This document shows, piece by piece, positions 61,746-64,000 of a DNA stretch of 64,000 nucleotides. Under the pieces are notes generated by a model, which was not told the origin of the DNA, ran no database searches, and saw nothing but the letters and a program-made list of their open reading frames with translations. This stretch comes from an uncultured Bacteroidota bacterium (GTDB lineage Bacteria > Bacteroidota > Bacteroidia > Chitinophagales > Chitinophagaceae): positions 17,852 through 81,851 of the forward strand of contig CAMLGR010000001.1 in the NCBI GenBank assembly GCA_946479615.1. The letters are read 5' to 3'. A program made the position numbers and the translations under genes. Each line of letters starts with the position of its first letter. Positions within the stretch are counted from its first letter, which is position 1.

Positions 61746-64000
61746 TCATGCACGTGTTTGCAGGCTATCTGCATCTTCTTCCATATCAACCGGGCCATTT
61801 CCATTTTCAATGTCGTGAATGGATTTGACGGTTTTAAAGAAAGAATCCGGCGTCACCGAAATGGTATCAATTCCTTCCCGCACCAGGAACTGGCAAAAGT
61901 CAGGGAAGTCAGAAGGTCCCTGGCCACAGATACCCACTTTGATCGATGCTTTCTTGGCTGATGCGATCACCGATTTGATCATCGACTTCACCGCTTCATT
62001 CCGTTCATCATACAGGTGTGCAACGATCGATGAATCACGATCGAGACCCAATACCAATTGCGTAAGATCATTCGATCCGATGGAAAATCCATCGATATGT
62101 TTAGCAAACTGGTCCGCCATCAGCACGTTGGAAGGAAGTTCCGCCATCAGGTATACTTCCAGTCCATCTTCCCCTCTTTTCAATCCATATTCATTCATGG
62201 TCTCGTATACACGCTGGAGTTCTTTCACCGTGCGGCAGAAAGGGATCATCACTACTACATTCGAAAGGCCCAATGTTCTCCTGACCTTATCGATAGCCTT
62301 ACATTCCAGCCCGAATGCTTCTTTGTAAGCAGGTGAATAGTACCTCGAAGCGCCACGCCAGCCGATCATCGGGTTTTCTTCCACCGGTTCAAAATGCTTA
62401 CCGCCTAAAAGATTGAAGTATTCATTGCTTTTGAAATCCGAGAAGCGTACGATCACTTTGTGGGGATAGAAGGCCGAAGCGATCCTGGCAATACCAAAGG
62501 ATAATTTTTCAACGAAAAAATCTTCCCCGCTTTTAAATCCGCGTGTGATCTCGTTGATACGCGCAGATAATTTCGGGTCATTCAGTCTGGAATGCCCCAT
62601 GAGTGCAAGCGGATGCACCTGTATATAATTGTTGATGATAAATTCTTCCCTCGCCAATCCTACTCCTTTGCAGGGCAAGTGAGAGAAATGAAAGGCCATA
62701 TTGGGCGATGCTACATTGAGCATGACCGGTGTATTGATTGCCGGCAATTCGTTTATATTGAATTCATTTCTTTGAAATGAAATTGATCCTTCATATACCA
62801 ATCCTACATCGCCTTCGGCGCAGGACACAGTTACAACGCGCCCCTTGTCCAATAGCTTTGTCGCATTACCACAACCAACGATCGCCGGTATTCCCAGTTC
62901 ACGCGCTACGATCGCCGCATGACAGGTCCTGCCTCCTTTGTTGGTAATGATCGCCGAAGCATTTTTCATGACCGGCTCCCAATCAGGATCGGTCATATCC
63001 GTTACCAGCACATCCCCTTTCACAAAATGCAGTTGCTGCATTTTTGTTTTATCGACTGCTTCGAGGATCGCGACCTTACCTGTACCGATCTTGTCACCGA
63101 CAGCAATTCCTTTGACAAGGATTTTTTCATGCCGTGTATTATCATCTATCGCATATTCCGTAACGATCTCACTACGCTTGCGTGAATGGATCGTCTCGGG
63201 TCTTGCCTGCACGATATATAACTGACCGGTAACGCCATCCACTGCCCATTCCACATCCATCGGGCACCAGTGACCTTTGATGCGGGTATAATAATCCTCG
63301 ATCACGGCTACCCATCTGGCTAACTGCAATACCAGTTCATCGCTGATACAAAAATTATCGCGTTGCTTTTTTGTATTGGAAACGATATCCACTCTTTTAC
63401 CAGCTTTTTTTCCATAGACCATCCTGCTTTCCTTGGTACCGAGCTTTTTCTCGATGATGGAAGCATATCCTTTTTTCAAAGTTGGTTTGAAAACGATGAA
63501 TTCGTCGGGTGAGATCGAACCCTGCACAACCATTTCACCCAATCCATAAGCGCCATTGATAACGACCACATCGCGGAATCCGCTTTCTGTATCCAATGAA
63601 AAAGCTACTCCCGATGCAGCCAGGTCCGAGCGCACCATTTTCTGTACGCAAACAGAAAGACCGATCTGGAAATGATCGAAGTGGAAACTTTCGCGGTAAC
63701 TGATCGCCCTGTCCGTAAACAGGGAAGCGAAGCAATTACGTACCGCCTGCAATAATTCATCGGCTGTGCGGATGTTCAGATATGTATCCTGTTGTCCGGC
63801 AAAAGATGCATCGGGCAAGTCCTCGGCCGTGGCAGAAGAACGGACGGCCACATCAACGTCCTTTGTATTGAATTGTGCAGAAAGTTCATTGTATCGTTGT
63901 GTGATCCGGGCGGCCAGGTGCGGCGGGAATGTTCCCTTGGCGATCAGTTCCCTGACCTGCATACCACATTGACGGAGCGATTCGATATCATCTGTTTTAA
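61746..64000 (-). CDS. ppsA: Phosphoenolpyruvate synthase, N-terminus cut by window end
   Basis: The frame is open to base 64000, so an internal Met at 63962 is not the start; about 751 codons are visible. PpsA makes phosphoenolpyruvate from pyruvate and ATP for gluconeogenesis. VAVRSSATAEDLPDASFAGQQDTYLN belongs to the ATP-grasp part, GGRTCHAAIVARELGIPAIVG holds the phosphorylated His, and NDLTQLVLGLDRDSSIVA plus GICGQGPSDFP in the C-terminal barrel hold the PEP/pyruvate site with the catalytic Cys. A gluconeogenic enzyme beside a sugar-acid island is reasonable because such pathways yield pyruvate. Confidence 0.95.
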   Translation of the reverse strand, partial: KTDDIESLRQCGMQVRELIAKGTFPPHLAARITQRYNELSAQFNTKDVDVAVRSSATAEDLPDASFAGQQDTYLNIRTADELLQAVRNCFASLFTDRAISYRESFHFDHFQIGLSVCVQKMVRSDLAASGVAFSLDTESGFRDVVVINGAYGLGEMVVQGSISPDEFIVFKPTLKKGYASIIEKKLGTKESRMVYGKKAGKRVDIVSNTKKQRDNFCISDELVLQLARWVAVIEDYYTRIKGHWCPMDVEWAVDGVTGQLYIVQARPETIHSRKRSEIVTEYAIDDNTRHEKILVKGIAVGDKIGTGKVAILEAVDKTKMQQLHFVKGDVLVTDMTDPDWEPVMKNASAIITNKGGRTCHAAIVARELGIPAIVGCGNATKLLDKGRVVTVSCAEGDVGLVYEGSISFQRNEFNINELPAINTPVMLNVASPNMAFHFSHLPCKGVGLAREEFIINNYIQVHPLALMGHSRLNDPKLSARINEITRGFKSGEDFFVEKLSFGIARIASAFYPHKVIVRFSDFKSNEYFNLLGGKHFEPVEENPMIGWRGASRYYSPAYKEAFGLECKAIDKVRRTLGLSNVVVMIPFCRTVKELQRVYETMNEYGLKRGEDGLEVYLMAELPSNVLMADQFAKHIDGFSIGSNDLTQLVLGLDRDSSIVAHLYDERNEAVKSMIKSVIASAKKASIKVGICGQGPSDFPDFCQFLVREGIDTISVTPDSFFKTVKSIHDIENGNGPVDMEEDADSLQTRA

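Overview
The window looks like chromosomal DNA of a member of the Bacteroidota, most likely the Chitinophagaceae or a close relative (inference). The evidence is a SusC/SusD pair, many lipoproteins and -AQ type signal peptides, a futalosine-pathway MqnA, and promoters that fit the Bacteroidota -33 TTTG / -7 TAnnTTTG pattern. Both ends cut genes: a glycosyltransferase on the left and phosphoenolpyruvate synthase on the right.

Layout. (1) 1-7.5 kb, all on +: a surface-polysaccharide block of four glycosyltransferases, three methyltransferases (one fused to a kinase-like domain, one FkbM type) and a polysaccharide deacetylase, several of them translationally overlapped. (2) 7.6-17.6 kb: housekeeping genes mqnA, purB, prfC, tsaD, a TrmN6-type methyltransferase, a LYS1-type saccharopine dehydrogenase, hscB, an ABC permease and tRNA-Leu(CAA). 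(3) 17.7-21.3 kb: a more AT-rich islet of three lipoproteins and a membrane-anchored winged-helix regulator. (4) 21.7-61.7 kb: a 40-kb carbohydrate-utilisation island. It holds SusC/SusD and a DUF5017 lipoprotein, a sialate O-acetylesterase-type esterase and another SGNH-like hydrolase, glycosidase-like proteins (DUF6259, a GH43/32-like propeller, a TIM-barrel/HEAT fusion), two DUF1080 (3-keto-disaccharide hydrolase family) proteins, a GMC oxidoreductase with its Tat-type subunit 3, Gfo/Idh/MocA and SDR dehydrogenases, an enolase-superfamily dehydratase, a 2-hydroxyacid dehydrogenase, a sugar epimerase and an AraC regulator. Two paralogous proteins of unknown function (472 and 477 aa) sit in different operons. 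(5) ppsA at the right edge.

How the genes may work together (inference): SusC/D import an acetylated glycan fragment. Esterases and glycosidases trim it, the GMC/subunit 3 and Gfo/Idh/MocA proteins oxidise sugars to 3-keto forms that the DUF1080 proteins cleave, and the dehydratase and dehydrogenases process a sugar acid. No single substrate can be named from the sequence.

Two signals are not explained by gene annotation. First, four operons of the island share an element close to AATAGTATCA placed 43-44 bp upstream of a TAnnTTT(G/A) -7 box, and a fifth copy lies in front of the AraC gene. This is a candidate regulon operator. Second, the gaps between genes outside the island carry at least 16 long imperfect hairpins built from a few reused short 'words', and a 246-bp repeat with inner hairpins is tandemly repeated three times at 25.4-26.2 kb.
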